58,745 nucleotides of DNA from Georgenia ruanii (GCF_009193175.1 NZ_VUKE01000024.1:1-58745); one strand, 5' to 3'. Counted from the first letter of the stretch, positions 7,797 through 16,694 are shown. Notes: generated from the sequence alone by a model not told the origin. A program made the numbers and translations.

Positions 7797-9581
7797 ATGC
7801 TCCGACCCAGGGACACCGCCACCCGCGAGCGCAAGCGGCTGGACGGGCTGTGGAGCTTCGCGCTCGACCTTCAGGGCCTCGGCCGGTCCACCGGCTGGCA
7901 GTCCCGCCCGCTCCAGGGCGCCCGGGAGATCGCGGTGCCCGCCAGCTTCAACGACCTGTTCGCCGACCCCGAGGTCCGCGACTACGTCGGCGACGTCTGG
8001 TACCAGACCACGGTGCGCGTGCCGCGCGGCTGGACGGGCCAGCGCATCGTGCTCAACTTCGAGTCCGCCACCCACAAAGCCACGGTGTGGGTGGGCGACA
8101 CCGAGGTCATGACGCACGAGGGCGGCTACCTGCCGTTCGAGGCGGACGTCACCGACCTCGTCACGCCCGGCGAGGAGGTGCGGGTCACCGCCGTCGTCAA
8201 CAACGAGCTGACCTTCCAGACCATCCCGCCCGGGGTCATGGAGGACACCCCCACCGGCAAGACGCTGCGCTACTGGCACGACTTCTTCAACTACGCCGGG
8301 CTGCACCGCTCGGTCTGGCTCTACACCACCCCGCGCACCTACGTCGCCGACATCACCGTCGTCACCGGTCTCGACGGCGCCGCCGGCACCGTGGACTACA
8401 CCCTCGAGGCGGGCGGCGACGCGGCGGACCAGGCCCGGCTCGCCGTCGTGCTGCGCAACCGGGAGGGCCACGAGATCGCCGCGGTCGACGGCGCGAGCGG
8501 CACCCTGACCGTGCCGGACGTGCACCGCTGGACCCCGGGCGACGGGTACCTCTACGACCTCGAGGTCCGGCTGCTCGACGGCGAGACGACGGCGGACAGC
8601 TACCCCCTCGCCGTCGGCGTGCGCACCGTGGAGGTGCGCGGCACGGACTTCCTCATCAACGGCCAGCCGTTCTACTTCCGCGGCTTCGGCATGCACGAGG
8701 ACCACGCCACCGTGGGCAAGGGGCACAACGACGCCCACCTCGTCCACGACGTCGCCGTGCTGGAATGGGTCGGCGCGAACTCCTTCCGCACCTCGCACTA
8801 TCCGTACTCGGAGGACGTGCTGGAGTACGCCGACCGGCAGGGGCTGGTGGTCATCGACGAGACCCCGGCCGTGGGGCTGAACATGGGGCTCGGCGGCGGG
8901 ATCTTCGGCGCCCAGGGGTACACGACGTACTCGCCGGAGACCATCAACGACCAGACCCAGGCCGTGCACGCCCAGGTGATCCGCGACCTCGTGGTCCGGG
9001 ACAAGAACCACCCCTGCGTGGTGCTGTGGAGCATCGCCAACGAGCCCGAGTCCCACACGGCGGCGGCCGAGGAGTACTTCCGGCCGCTGTTCGACGTCGC
9101 CCGCGAGGCCGACCCCACCCGCCCGGTCGGGTTCGTCAACGTCATGCTGGCGCCGCACGGGCAGTGCCGGGTCTCGCAGTTCTCCGACGTGCTCATGCTC
9201 AACCGGTACTACGGCTGGTACGTCTACAGCGGGGACCTGGCCGGCGCCGAGCGGGCCTGGCGCGAGGAGCTGGCCGGCTGGGCGAGCGACGGCAAGCCGA
9301 TCATCATCACCGAGTACGGTGCGGACACCTTCCCGGGGCTGCACAACCTCGTGCCGCAGCCGTGGTCGGAGGAGTACCAGGTGGAGTACCTGGAGATGAA
9401 CCACCGCGTGTTCGACAGCGTCGGGGCGGTGGTGGGCGAGCAGATGTGGAACTTCGCCGACTTCGCCACCGTCGCCGGACCGACCCGGGTTGGCGGGAAC
9501 AAGAAGGGGGCGTTCACCCGCGACCGCGAGCCCAAGGCCGCGGCCCATCTGCTGCGCCGGCGGTGGGGCGGCGGGGTGTGA
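7797..9581 (+). CDS. uidA: Beta-glucuronidase (GH2)
   Basis: The 594-residue product is collinear with family GH2 beta-glucuronidases: an N-terminal jelly-roll (KRLDGLWSFALD, VWYQTTVRVPRGW), an Ig-like domain, and a TIM barrel from about residue 275. The acid/base Glu lies in SIANEPES (about E416) and the nucleophile in IIITEYGADT (about E506), close to the positions in the E. coli enzyme. The late NKKGAFTRDREPKAAA motif is typical of glucuronidases rather than galactosidases. It would hydrolyse beta-D-glucuronides in the cytosol; no signal peptide is visible. The ATG at 7797 follows GAGGAGG. No uronate transporter or glucuronate-degrading gene is adjacent. Confidence 0.93.
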   Translation: MLRPRDTATRERKRLDGLWSFALDLQGLGRSTGWQSRPLQGAREIAVPASFNDLFADPEVRDYVGDVWYQTTVRVPRGWTGQRIVLNFESATHKATVWVGDTEVMTHEGGYLPFEADVTDLVTPGEEVRVTAVVNNELTFQTIPPGVMEDTPTGKTLRYWHDFFNYAGLHRSVWLYTTPRTYVADITVVTGLDGAAGTVDYTLEAGGDAADQARLAVVLRNREGHEIAAVDGASGTLTVPDVHRWTPGDGYLYDLEVRLLDGETTADSYPLAVGVRTVEVRGTDFLINGQPFYFRGFGMHEDHATVGKGHNDAHLVHDVAVLEWVGANSFRTSHYPYSEDVLEYADRQGLVVIDETPAVGLNMGLGGGIFGAQGYTTYSPETINDQTQAVHAQVIRDLVVRDKNHPCVVLWSIANEPESHTAAAEEYFRPLFDVAREADPTRPVGFVNVMLAPHGQCRVSQFSDVLMLNRYYGWYVYSGDLAGAERAWREELAGWASDGKPIIITEYGADTFPGLHNLVPQPWSEEYQVEYLEMNHRVFDSVGAVVGEQMWNFADFATVAGPTRVGGNKKGAFTRDREPKAAAHLLRRRWGGGV

Positions 9582-9589
9582 GGTGCCGG

Positions 9590-9630
9590 CCGGCCGGCCG
9601 GGGCGGCCGCGAACCACCCCGGCCGGCCGG
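9590..9630. terminator. Strong hairpin between uidA and the aminotransferase
   Basis: CCGGCCGGCCGGGG (9590-9603) and its perfect complement (9617-9630) form a 14-bp stem around a 13-base loop, midway between two convergent stop codons. It is a likely bidirectional terminator. Confidence 0.75.
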
Positions 9631-9648
9631 TGCGCCTGCGCGGGAGCC

Positions 9649-11034
9649 TCAGGCCGTGAGGTCCCGGGCCAGCTCCTCGAAGCAGGCGAGGTAGGCGTCG
9701 ATCGCCTCGTCGGTGTGCGTGACCGACAGCGTCCACTCCTCCTCACGGCCCGGCGTCATGAAGATCCCGCGGTTCATGTTGAACAGCCAGGCCAGCTCGG
9801 ACAGGTCGGCGTCCTGGTTGGCCTTGAAGGTCTCGTAGTCGACGACCTTCTGCGGCGAGAACGTCACGCAGCCCTTCGAGCCGATGCCGACGGCGTAGCC
9901 GGGCAGGCCGTAGCGGTCGACGATGTCCTGGCAGCCGGACACGATGCGGTCGTTGAGCCGGTCCAGGTGCGCGTACGCCTCGGGGGTGAGGACGTCGAGC
10001 AGGCTCGCCCGGGCGGCCGCCATGGTCAGCGGGTTCCCGTTGTACGTGCCCACCTGGTACACCGAGCCGTCCTCGACGACCGACATCACCTCCGCGGACC
10101 CGCCGATGGCCCCGGCGGGCAGGCCGCCGCCGAGCGCCTTGGCGAGGGTGACCATGTCGGGCGTGACGCCGAACTTCTCCGTCGCACCGCCCGGCGCGAT
10201 GCACAGGCCGGTCTTGACCTCGTCGAAGATGAGGACGACGCCGTAGCGGGAGGTGATCTCGCGGACCGCCTCGAGGTAGCCCGGCTCGGGAAGGACCACG
10301 CCGAGGTTCATCATGGCGGCCTCCATGATCACGCACGCGGGCAGGCGGCCCTCCTGCTCGAGGCGCTGCATGCGCCGCTCCATCGCGCCGGCGTCGTTGA
10401 ACGGCACCGCCACGGTCATGTCGACGACCGCCTGGGGGATGCCGGCGCCGTAGGGGAGGGAGGCGAGGTTGTCGGGGTCGCCGATCTTGTCGTACTCCAC
10501 CCCGATGGAGACCATCACCGTGTCGTGGTGGCCGTGGTAGGAGCCGAAGATCTTCATCACGGTGTCCCGGCCGGTGTAGGCGCGGGCGATCCGGATGGCG
10601 TCCATCGTCGACTCGGACCCGGAGTTCGTGTAGCGCCACTTCGGCAGCCCGAAGCGGCGGGCGAGCTCGTCGCCGACGACGATCGCGTCCTCGGTCGGGG
10701 CGGCGAAGTGGGTGCCCAGCGGGTAGCGCGCGGCCACGGCCGCGCCGATGGCGGGGTGGGCGTGGCCCTGCACCATGGAGCCGAACCCGTTGTGGAAGTC
10801 CCAGTACTCGTTGCCGTCGACGTCGCGGACCCGCGGCCCCTGCCCGCCCTCGAGGTAGATCGGCCAGGGGTCGCGCAGCTGGTAGGACGACGCGACGCCG
10901 CCGGCGAGGTGGGCGCTGGCGCGGGCGTACGTCTCGCGCGAGCGCTGCGTGCGCGCGTCGAGACGCTCGGCCTCGCGCGCGATGAGCTCGGCGATGCGCT
11001 GACGGGAGATCTGTGCGGTATCGGTGGTGGTCAT
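9649..11034 (-). CDS. Class-III PLP aminotransferase (glutamate-1-semialdehyde aminomutase-like)
   Basis: The 461-residue product has the class-III fold: VRDVDGNEYWDFHNGFG, the phosphate-binding YTNSGSEST (about 136-143), GSYHGHHD, the PLP-pyridine Asp in IFDEVKTG (about D271), and the Schiff-base Lys in TLAKALGGGLPAGAIGG (about K299). The GGLPAGA style resembles glutamate-1-semialdehyde aminomutase, but this branch contains many aminotransferases of other function, and there are no haem genes nearby. The ATG at 11034 follows GGAGGCAACC. It diverges from a TetR gene, with a palindrome between them, so it is probably the target of that regulator. It could feed the amine/GABA block downstream, but that is inference. 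Confidence 0.85.
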   Translation of the reverse strand: MTTTDTAQISRQRIAELIAREAERLDARTQRSRETYARASAHLAGGVASSYQLRDPWPIYLEGGQGPRVRDVDGNEYWDFHNGFGSMVQGHAHPAIGAAVAARYPLGTHFAAPTEDAIVVGDELARRFGLPKWRYTNSGSESTMDAIRIARAYTGRDTVMKIFGSYHGHHDTVMVSIGVEYDKIGDPDNLASLPYGAGIPQAVVDMTVAVPFNDAGAMERRMQRLEQEGRLPACVIMEAAMMNLGVVLPEPGYLEAVREITSRYGVVLIFDEVKTGLCIAPGGATEKFGVTPDMVTLAKALGGGLPAGAIGGSAEVMSVVEDGSVYQVGTYNGNPLTMAAARASLLDVLTPEAYAHLDRLNDRIVSGCQDIVDRYGLPGYAVGIGSKGCVTFSPQKVVDYETFKANQDADLSELAWLFNMNRGIFMTPGREEEWTLSVTHTDEAIDAYLACFEELARDLTA

Positions 11035-11145
11035 GGTTGCCTCCGCCCGCGCCGGCCTGGCGCTCGGGCCCGTGATGGGTGACAAACCCGGCCGGCCTGG
11101 CGCCGGGTGCGGCGACGCGGGGCCGGCCCGGTGGCCCACCCCGAT

Positions 11146-11160
11146 ATGAACGTAGATCAT
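11146..11160. promoter_or_regulatory. Candidate TetR operator
   Basis: ATGAACGTAGATCAT is an imperfect palindrome with outer ATGA/TCAT half-sites plus inner C/G pairs. It lies in the 215-base space between the divergent aminotransferase and TetR genes and is conspicuously AT-rich for this region. TetR proteins usually bind such sites beside their own genes. The assignment is positional. Confidence 0.45.
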
Positions 11161-11249
11161 TTATGCCGGGCGGGGGGTGTTTCGTCAACCCCGCCACGCG
11201 GGGCGACGGCGCCCGCGGATCGCCCCGAGGTACGGAAGGATGGTGGGCC

Positions 11250-11933
11250 GTGACCCCAGCGCGTGACCGCCCCGAGAGTTCGCGGCCGGACCGCGCGCGC
11301 CGGCGGGGGCGCCCGGCCACGCCGGTGCTCTCCCCGGCGAAGATCACCGCGGCGGCCATGGCCCTGATCGAGTCCCGGGGGTACCGGGCGCTGACGATGG
11401 CGGCCCTGGCCCGCGAGCTGCGGGTCTCGCCGTCGGCGCTGTACAACCACGTGCGTGCCAAGCAGGACCTGCTGCGCTGGATCCAGGACCACGTCAACGA
11501 GGGCATCGACGCCTCGGGCTTCGCGACGGAGCCGTGGGACGTGGCGCTGGAGCGGTGGGCCCGGTCCTACCGGGACGCCTACGCGCGCCACGCCCCCCTC
11601 GTGCCGGTCATCGCCGTCGCGCCGGTCGCCGGGGCGACGCACACCATCGCGATGTACGAGCGGGTGGCGGCCGGGCTGCAGACGGGCGGGTGGCCGGCCG
11701 AGGCCGTCGTCGACGTCATCGTCGCGGTGGAGTCCTTCGTGCTCGCCTCGGCGCTGGACGCCACCTCCCCGCCGGACATCTTCGACGTCGGCGACCTCGC
11801 CTCCACCGCGCCGGTCTTCGCCGCGGCGGTGGCCGCGCGCCGAGCCGACGACCCGGCGGGCGCGGCCTTCGACGTCGGGCTGACCGCCCTGCTCGAGGGC
11901 CTGCGCGCCCGCCTCGCCCGGCTGCAGCCGTGA
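11250..11933 (+). CDS. TetR-family transcriptional regulator
   Basis: The 227-residue product has a basic N-terminus followed by the TetR DNA-binding domain (about residues 30-80): ITAAAMALIESRGYRALTMA, then RELRVSPSALYNHVRAKQDL. The recognition helix is SPSALYNHV. The rest is an all-helical ligand/dimer domain ending LLEGLRARLARLQP. A GTG at 11250 nine bases after GAAGGA is preferred to an in-frame upstream ATG, which would place the start across the candidate operator. It probably represses itself and the divergent aminotransferase; the inducer is unknown. Confidence 0.88.
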   Translation: MTPARDRPESSRPDRARRRGRPATPVLSPAKITAAAMALIESRGYRALTMAALARELRVSPSALYNHVRAKQDLLRWIQDHVNEGIDASGFATEPWDVALERWARSYRDAYARHAPLVPVIAVAPVAGATHTIAMYERVAAGLQTGGWPAEAVVDVIVAVESFVLASALDATSPPDIFDVGDLASTAPVFAAAVAARRADDPAGAAFDVGLTALLEGLRARLARLQP

Positions 11934-12012
11934 GACGCCAGCCGGCGAGACCGGTGGGAGCGCGCTGAGTAGCGCACTGCCCGCCGCCATGGCCGCGCCG
12001 ACCCCGGAGGCC

Positions 12013-12046
12013 GCTGCGGCGCCGGGCACGTGCCCGGCGCCGCAGC
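12013..12046. terminator. 34-bp perfect palindrome between convergent genes
   Basis: The two 17-base halves (12013-12029 and 12030-12046) are exact reverse complements centred on CACGTG. The position between the TetR stop and the aldehyde dehydrogenase stop suits a bidirectional terminator. Confidence 0.7.
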
Positions 12047-12078
12047 CCAGCGCTCCTACGTCTCGACGCGGGGGCGGG

Positions 12079-13530
12079 TTACTCCTCGCCGAGGGCGTGC
12101 ATGACGTGCTTGACCCGGGTGTACTCCTCCACCGAGTACAGCGAGAGGTCCTTGCCGTACCCGGAGGACTTGAACCCGCCGTGCGGCATCTCCGACGTCA
12201 GCAGCACGTGCGTGTTGACCCACACGCAGCCGAAGTCCAGGTCGCGCGAGACCCGCATGGCGGTGCCGTGGTCGGCGGTCCACACGCTGGAGGCGAGGGC
12301 GTAGTCGACGTCGTTGGCCAGCTCGACGGCCTCCGCCTCGGTGGCGAAGGACTGGACAGTCAGCACCGGGCCGAAGGTCTCCTCCTGCACGATCCGGTCG
12401 TCCTGGCGCACCCCGGTGACGATGGTCGGCTCGAAGAAGTACCCGACGTCCGAGGCCGGCTTGCCGCCGGTGACGACCGTGGCGTGTGCCGGCAGCGACT
12501 CCACCTTCTCCTTGACGGTGGCGAAGTGGCGGGCGTTGTTGAGCGGGCCGTAGAAGTTCTTCGAGTCGTCCGGGTCGCCGGTGGTCGTCTCGCGTGCGGC
12601 CTGGGCGAGCAGCTCGACGAACTCGTCGTGCACGGAGTCCTGCACCAGCACCCGGGTGACGGCGGTGCAGTCCTGGCCGGCGTTGAAGGTGCCGAACTCC
12701 ACCAGCGCCTGGGCGGTGGCGGGCAGGTCGGCGTCGGCGAAGACGACGGCGGGTGCCTTGCCGCCGAGCTCGAGGTGGCTGCGCTTGACGTTCTTCGCCG
12801 CGCTGGCCGCCACGGCCTTGCCCGCCCGGACCGAGCCGGTGATCGAGACCATCGCCGGGGTGCGGTGCTCGGTCATGAGCTCGCCGGTGGAGGCGTCGCC
12901 CAGGACGACGTTGAGCACCCCGGCCGGCAGGATGTCCTGGGCGATGCGCGCGATCTCGAGGGTGGACTCCGGGGTGGTGTCGGAGGGCTTGAGCACGATG
13001 GTGTTGCCCGCCGCCAGCGCCGGGCCGATCTTCCAGATCGCCATCATCAGCGGGTAGTTCCAGGGCGTGACCTGGGCGACGACGCCCACGGGCTCGCGCC
13101 GCACGTAGGAGGTGTGGCCGGGCAGGTACTCGGTGGCCGCCTTGCCCTCGAGGGTGCGCGCCGCCCCGGCGAAGAAGCGGAGGTTGTCCGCGCCGGCGCC
13201 GACCTCCTCCTGGCCGATCATCTCGCGGGGCTGGCCGGTGTTGCGGTGCTGGGCCTCCACGAGGGCGGACTCGTTGGCCTCGAGCGCGTCGGCGAGGCGC
13301 AGCAGCAACCGCTGCCGCTCGCTGGGGGTGGTGCGCCGCCACGTGCGGAAGGCGGTCGCGGCGGCCGCCATCGCGGCATCGACGTCCGCGGCGCCGGAGA
13401 TCGGGGAGACGGCGACGACCTCAGCGGTGGTGGGGTCGACGACGTCGAGCCGGCCCTCGCCGATCGCGTCGACGAACTCGCCGTTGATGAAGTTCTTCAG
13501 GACCACGGCCTCTGGCGCCACGGAGCTCAT
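12079..13530 (-). CDS. patD: Gamma-aminobutyraldehyde dehydrogenase-like aldehyde dehydrogenase
   Basis: The 483-residue product is a complete aldehyde dehydrogenase: Asn in TPWNYP (about N158), Lys in LKPSD, glycine motif ITGSVRAGK, general-base Glu in LELGGKAP (about E255) and nucleophile Cys in NAGQDCTA (about C288). The GQDCTA form is typical of gamma-aminobutyraldehyde dehydrogenases, which convert the aldehyde from putrescine deamination into GABA with NAD+. The context agrees: a PucR regulator, gabT and gabD follow. The start at 13530 follows GCAGAGAGG; a longer in-frame start at 13596 would cover the putative promoter. The 184-base upstream region has repeated GCCA-type elements (see 13640-13704). 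Betaine-aldehyde specificity is the main alternative. Confidence 0.82.
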   Translation of the reverse strand: MSSVAPEAVVLKNFINGEFVDAIGEGRLDVVDPTTAEVVAVSPISGAADVDAAMAAAATAFRTWRRTTPSERQRLLLRLADALEANESALVEAQHRNTGQPREMIGQEEVGAGADNLRFFAGAARTLEGKAATEYLPGHTSYVRREPVGVVAQVTPWNYPLMMAIWKIGPALAAGNTIVLKPSDTTPESTLEIARIAQDILPAGVLNVVLGDASTGELMTEHRTPAMVSITGSVRAGKAVAASAAKNVKRSHLELGGKAPAVVFADADLPATAQALVEFGTFNAGQDCTAVTRVLVQDSVHDEFVELLAQAARETTTGDPDDSKNFYGPLNNARHFATVKEKVESLPAHATVVTGGKPASDVGYFFEPTIVTGVRQDDRIVQEETFGPVLTVQSFATEAEAVELANDVDYALASSVWTADHGTAMRVSRDLDFGCVWVNTHVLLTSEMPHGGFKSSGYGKDLSLYSVEEYTRVKHVMHALGEE

Positions 13531-13639
13531 CCTCTCTGCGGTGGGTGCGCGACGGGGTCCGCGCACTAAATGAATAGTGGTCACTTTGGCATACATGTGA
13601 CGCGGGCGACAGCCCCTTCGGTCGCGTGGCGCCCAACGA

Positions 13640-13704
13640 CCGGATTGGCACGCTGGTCGCAGCCGGAGTGGCGTTTGTGGCTACAGCCAGAATGGCGGAT
13701 TGGC
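13640..13704. repeat. Iterated CCRGANTGGC elements upstream of patD
   Basis: CCGGATTGGC (13640-13649), CCGGAGTGGC (13663-13672) and CCAGAATGGC (13687-13696) recur at 23- and 24-base spacing. A fourth, GCGGATTGGC (13695-13704), overlaps the third. They lie in the only noncoding space between the PucR gene and patD. Regular spacing of a near-conserved decamer suggests a multi-site operator, most simply for the adjacent PucR protein. Confidence 0.5.
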
Positions 13705-13714
13705 TGCTGGGGAG

Positions 13715-15211
13715 TCAGCCCTCGAGCCGCCGTGCGGCGTCGGCCTGCAGCGCCACCCACGCGCTGACCCGGGTGCCGGGGTCGTCGAGCGAGCGGCCCA
13801 GCGCCGCCTCGATCTCCTCGACCCGGTGGCGCACGGTGTTGCGGTGCACGCCGAGCTCGGCGGCGACCCGCCCGCGCGAGCCGTGGTGGCGCAGGTACGC
13901 GCGCAGGGTGAGGACCAGGTCCGGCCGCCCGGCCAGCGGGGCGAGGTAGGAGGCGGCGAACGCGCCCGCGGCCTCGGCGCCGACCAGCGCCAGGACGCCG
14001 TCGTCGACCAGGTCGTCCCAGCGCACCAGCGGCAGCGCCGGCGTGGTCTGGGCCAGCGCGTAGCGCGCGGTGGTCGCCGCCCGCTCGCCGTCGTCCAGCC
14101 CGACGGCGGCCCCCACCCCGGCCTGCAGGCCCAGCTCGGTGAGCAGGCCGGCGGCCCGCTCGGTGCGCTCGGGGGCGTCCGCCAGGCGCACGACGTCCCC
14201 GGTGCGGGCCGCCAGCGCGCCGGCGCCCAGCTCGGCCTCCAGCGCGGCGAGGGCGTCGTCGAGCCGGTCCGCCGGCCCGCTCGCCCACGCCGCGCGCAGC
14301 CGCGCCGGCAGCCGGACCTCCCCGGGCAGGTCCTCGACGGCGGCGAGCAGCACCGCCGCGGTGCGGGCGTCGCCGGTGAGGACCAGCTCGAGGGCGCGCG
14401 CCCGCAGCCGCCGGTCGGTGTCAAGGCGGTCGCGGCGGCGCTCGGCGGCCAGGCCGAGCAGCGCCACGGCCGTGGTCACCGCGCCGCGCTGGCCGTCCGA
14501 GAGCTGGTGCGGGGTCCACGCCACGAGATAGCTGTCGGGTCGGTCGCTGAGGCCGATCGGCTGGATGAGACACGCGTGCCCGGCCAGGCCCACCGACGCC
14601 GAGGCGCGCAGCCCCTGCGGGCGCAGCCGCGCGACCTCGGCCGGGAGGTCCAGGCCCGGCGGCACCGCGGTACCGACCGCCTCCGTCACCGCGCCGCCGG
14701 CGGACACCAGCGCGGCGCCGCCGGTGAGGTGGGCCGCCAGGACGCGCAGCAGCGCCGCCGGGTCCCCGGCGCGCGCGGCGGCCTCGGTCAGCTCGCGCTG
14801 GACGGCGACGGCGCGGCGCGCGTCGGCCTGCTCGGTCTGCTCCAGCAGCTGGGCGGTCAGCCGGCTGATGGCCACGAACGTGGTGCGGTGGGGCACCTCG
14901 AAGAGGTTGACCTCCTGGTGGCGGCAGGCGCGTTCGAGCGGCGGCGGCACGGCCGCGTGGGTCAGCCCGGTGGCGAAGCCGACGGCGGCCACGCCGGCCG
15001 CCCGCAGCCGGGCGACGTACCCCTCCCACTCGTGGTCCCAGCCCTCCGCGCGCAGGCCGGTGGTGAGCAGGACCTCGCCGCCCTCGAGGAACGGGCTGGG
15101 GTCGGCCAGCTCGCTGGTGGCGACCCAGCGCACCGGCGCGAGCGGCCGCGGCACCACCACCCCGCGCAGCGCCAGCGCCGGCTGGGCCAGCACGTCTTGC
15201 ACGGCGACCAT
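13715..15211 (-). CDS. PucR-family transcriptional regulator
   Basis: The 498-residue product has the PucR architecture: an N-terminal purine-catabolism-type domain (VQDVLAQPALALRGVVVP; FLEGGEVLLTTGL; GVAAVGFATG), a middle GGDEF-like region, and a C-terminal helix-turn-helix (about residues 440-475: YLRHHGSRGRVAAELGVHRNTVRHRVEEIE). Relatives activate nitrogen-compound catabolism such as purines, GABA or polyamines. It lies between patD (same strand) and gabT (divergent), so it very likely controls both. The ATG at 15211 is preferred to a GTG at 15238, since the latter falls inside an inverted repeat that looks like an operator; no good ribosome site is visible for either. Confidence 0.88.
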   Translation of the reverse strand: MVAVQDVLAQPALALRGVVVPRPLAPVRWVATSELADPSPFLEGGEVLLTTGLRAEGWDHEWEGYVARLRAAGVAAVGFATGLTHAAVPPPLERACRHQEVNLFEVPHRTTFVAISRLTAQLLEQTEQADARRAVAVQRELTEAAARAGDPAALLRVLAAHLTGGAALVSAGGAVTEAVGTAVPPGLDLPAEVARLRPQGLRASASVGLAGHACLIQPIGLSDRPDSYLVAWTPHQLSDGQRGAVTTAVALLGLAAERRRDRLDTDRRLRARALELVLTGDARTAAVLLAAVEDLPGEVRLPARLRAAWASGPADRLDDALAALEAELGAGALAARTGDVVRLADAPERTERAAGLLTELGLQAGVGAAVGLDDGERAATTARYALAQTTPALPLVRWDDLVDDGVLALVGAEAAGAFAASYLAPLAGRPDLVLTLRAYLRHHGSRGRVAAELGVHRNTVRHRVEEIEAALGRSLDDPGTRVSAWVALQADAARRLEG

Positions 15212-15223
15212 GACGGACAGTCT

Positions 15224-15251
15224 TGCACAGCATGGCACGGCATATTGTGCA
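15224..15251. promoter_or_regulatory. TGCACA...TGTGCA inverted repeat in the PucR/gabT divergent region
   Basis: Perfect hexamer arms TGCACA (15224-15229) and TGTGCA (15246-15251) flank 16 bases, immediately upstream of the chosen PucR start. A second GCCACTGTGG (15257-15266) lies next to it and resembles the elements before patD. It is a candidate regulator site for the divergent pair. Confidence 0.4.
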
Positions 15252-15341
15252 GGTCTGCCACTGTGGCGGCGGGGACGTTGGTCCTACGGTGTGAACCACG
15301 CCCCACCGGGCGCCGGACGTTTCACTCCCTGGAGGCCTCGC

Positions 15342-16694
15342 ATGTCCCTTCTCACCCCCGCCGTCACCGGTGGCCCGGCGCTGGCGCAGGAGCGCCGCCT
15401 GGTCACCGAGATCCCCGGCCCGCGCTCGCGCGAGCTGGCCGAGCGGCAGCGGGCCGCGGTCGCCCGCGGGGTCTCCACCACCATGCCGGTGTTCGCCGCC
15501 GCGGCCGGCGGCGGCGTCGTCGTCGACGTCGACGGCAACTCCCTCATCGACCTCGGCTCCGGCATCGCCGTGACCACCGTGGGCAACAGCGCCCCCAAGG
15601 TCGTCGAGGCGGTGACCGCGCAGGTGGCCTCCTTCACCCACACCTGCTTCATGATCACCCCCTACGAGGGCTACGTGGCCGTCGCCGAGCGGCTCAACGC
15701 GCTGACCCCCGGCGACCACGAGAAGCGCACCGCACTGTTCAACTCCGGCGCCGAGGCGGTGGAGAACGCGGTGAAGATCGCCCGCGCCTACACCAAGAAG
15801 AACGCCGTCGTGGCCTTCGACCACGCCTACCACGGCCGCACCAACCTCACCATGGCGCTGACCGCCAAGAACCAGCCGTACAAGTCCGGCTTCGGCCCGT
15901 TCGCCCCCGAGGTCTACCGCGCGCCGCTGTCCTACCCCTTCCGCGACGGGCTCTCCGGCGCCGAGGCGGCCAAGCACACCATCTCCGTCATCGAGAAGCA
16001 GGTCGGCGCCGAGAACCTCGCGGCGCTCGTCATCGAGCCCATCCAGGGCGAGGGCGGCTTCATCGTCCCGGCCGAGGGCTTCCTTCCCGCCCTGGTGGAG
16101 TGGGCCCGGGCGAACAACGTGGTCTTCATCGCCGACGAGGTCCAGAGCGGCATCGCCCGCACCGGCACCTGGTACGCCAGCGAGCACGAGGGCATCGTCC
16201 CCGACCTGGTCACCACCGCCAAGGGCGTCGCCGGCGGCCTGCCCCTCTCCGCCGTCACCGGCCGCGCCGAGATCATGGACGCCGCCCACGCCGGCGGCCT
16301 CGGCGGCACCTACGGCGGCAACCCGCTGGCCACCGCCGCCGCGCTCGCCACCCTGGAGACCATCGAGAGCGACGGCCTCCTCGACCGGGCCCGCGCCGTC
16401 GGCGAGATCCTCATGACCCGGCTCGGCGCCCTGCAGCAGGGCGACCCGCGGGTGGGTGACGTGCGCGGCCGCGGCGCCATGGTCGCCGTCGAGCTCGTGG
16501 ACCCCGCCACGAAGGACCCGGACGCCGCCCTGGCCAAGAACGTCGCCGCCGCCGCGCACGCCGCCGGCGTCATCGTCCTGACCTGCGGCACCTACGGCAA
16601 CGTCCTGCGCTTCCTGCCGCCGCTGTCCATCTCCGACGAGCTGCTCGCCGAGGGGCTCGACGTGCTCGTCCACGCCTTCGAGGAGACCCGGTGA
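15342..16694 (+). CDS. gabT: 4-aminobutyrate--2-oxoglutarate transaminase
   Basis: The 450-residue class-III PLP enzyme transfers the amino group of GABA to 2-oxoglutarate, giving succinate semialdehyde and glutamate. Diagnostic parts are VDVDGNSLIDLGSGIAVTTVG, FNSGAEAVENAVKIARAYT, the AYHGRTNLTMALTAK motif of GABA transaminases, EPIQGEGGF, the Asp in IADEVQSG (about D265) and the PLP Lys in TTAKGVAGGLP (about K294). The ATG at 15342 follows CTGGAGG. It diverges from the PucR gene and overlaps the glutamate dehydrogenase gene by four bases (GTGA), so the two are co-translated. Confidence 0.94.
   Translation: MSLLTPAVTGGPALAQERRLVTEIPGPRSRELAERQRAAVARGVSTTMPVFAAAAGGGVVVDVDGNSLIDLGSGIAVTTVGNSAPKVVEAVTAQVASFTHTCFMITPYEGYVAVAERLNALTPGDHEKRTALFNSGAEAVENAVKIARAYTKKNAVVAFDHAYHGRTNLTMALTAKNQPYKSGFGPFAPEVYRAPLSYPFRDGLSGAEAAKHTISVIEKQVGAENLAALVIEPIQGEGGFIVPAEGFLPALVEWARANNVVFIADEVQSGIARTGTWYASEHEGIVPDLVTTAKGVAGGLPLSAVTGRAEIMDAAHAGGLGGTYGGNPLATAAALATLETIESDGLLDRARAVGEILMTRLGALQQGDPRVGDVRGRGAMVAVELVDPATKDPDAALAKNVAAAAHAAGVIVLTCGTYGNVLRFLPPLSISDELLAEGLDVLVHAFEETR

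Noticed and set aside
7281-9746. 821-codon minus-strand frame across uidA
   Set aside because: Antisense shadow; uidA has catalytic motifs in the right places.
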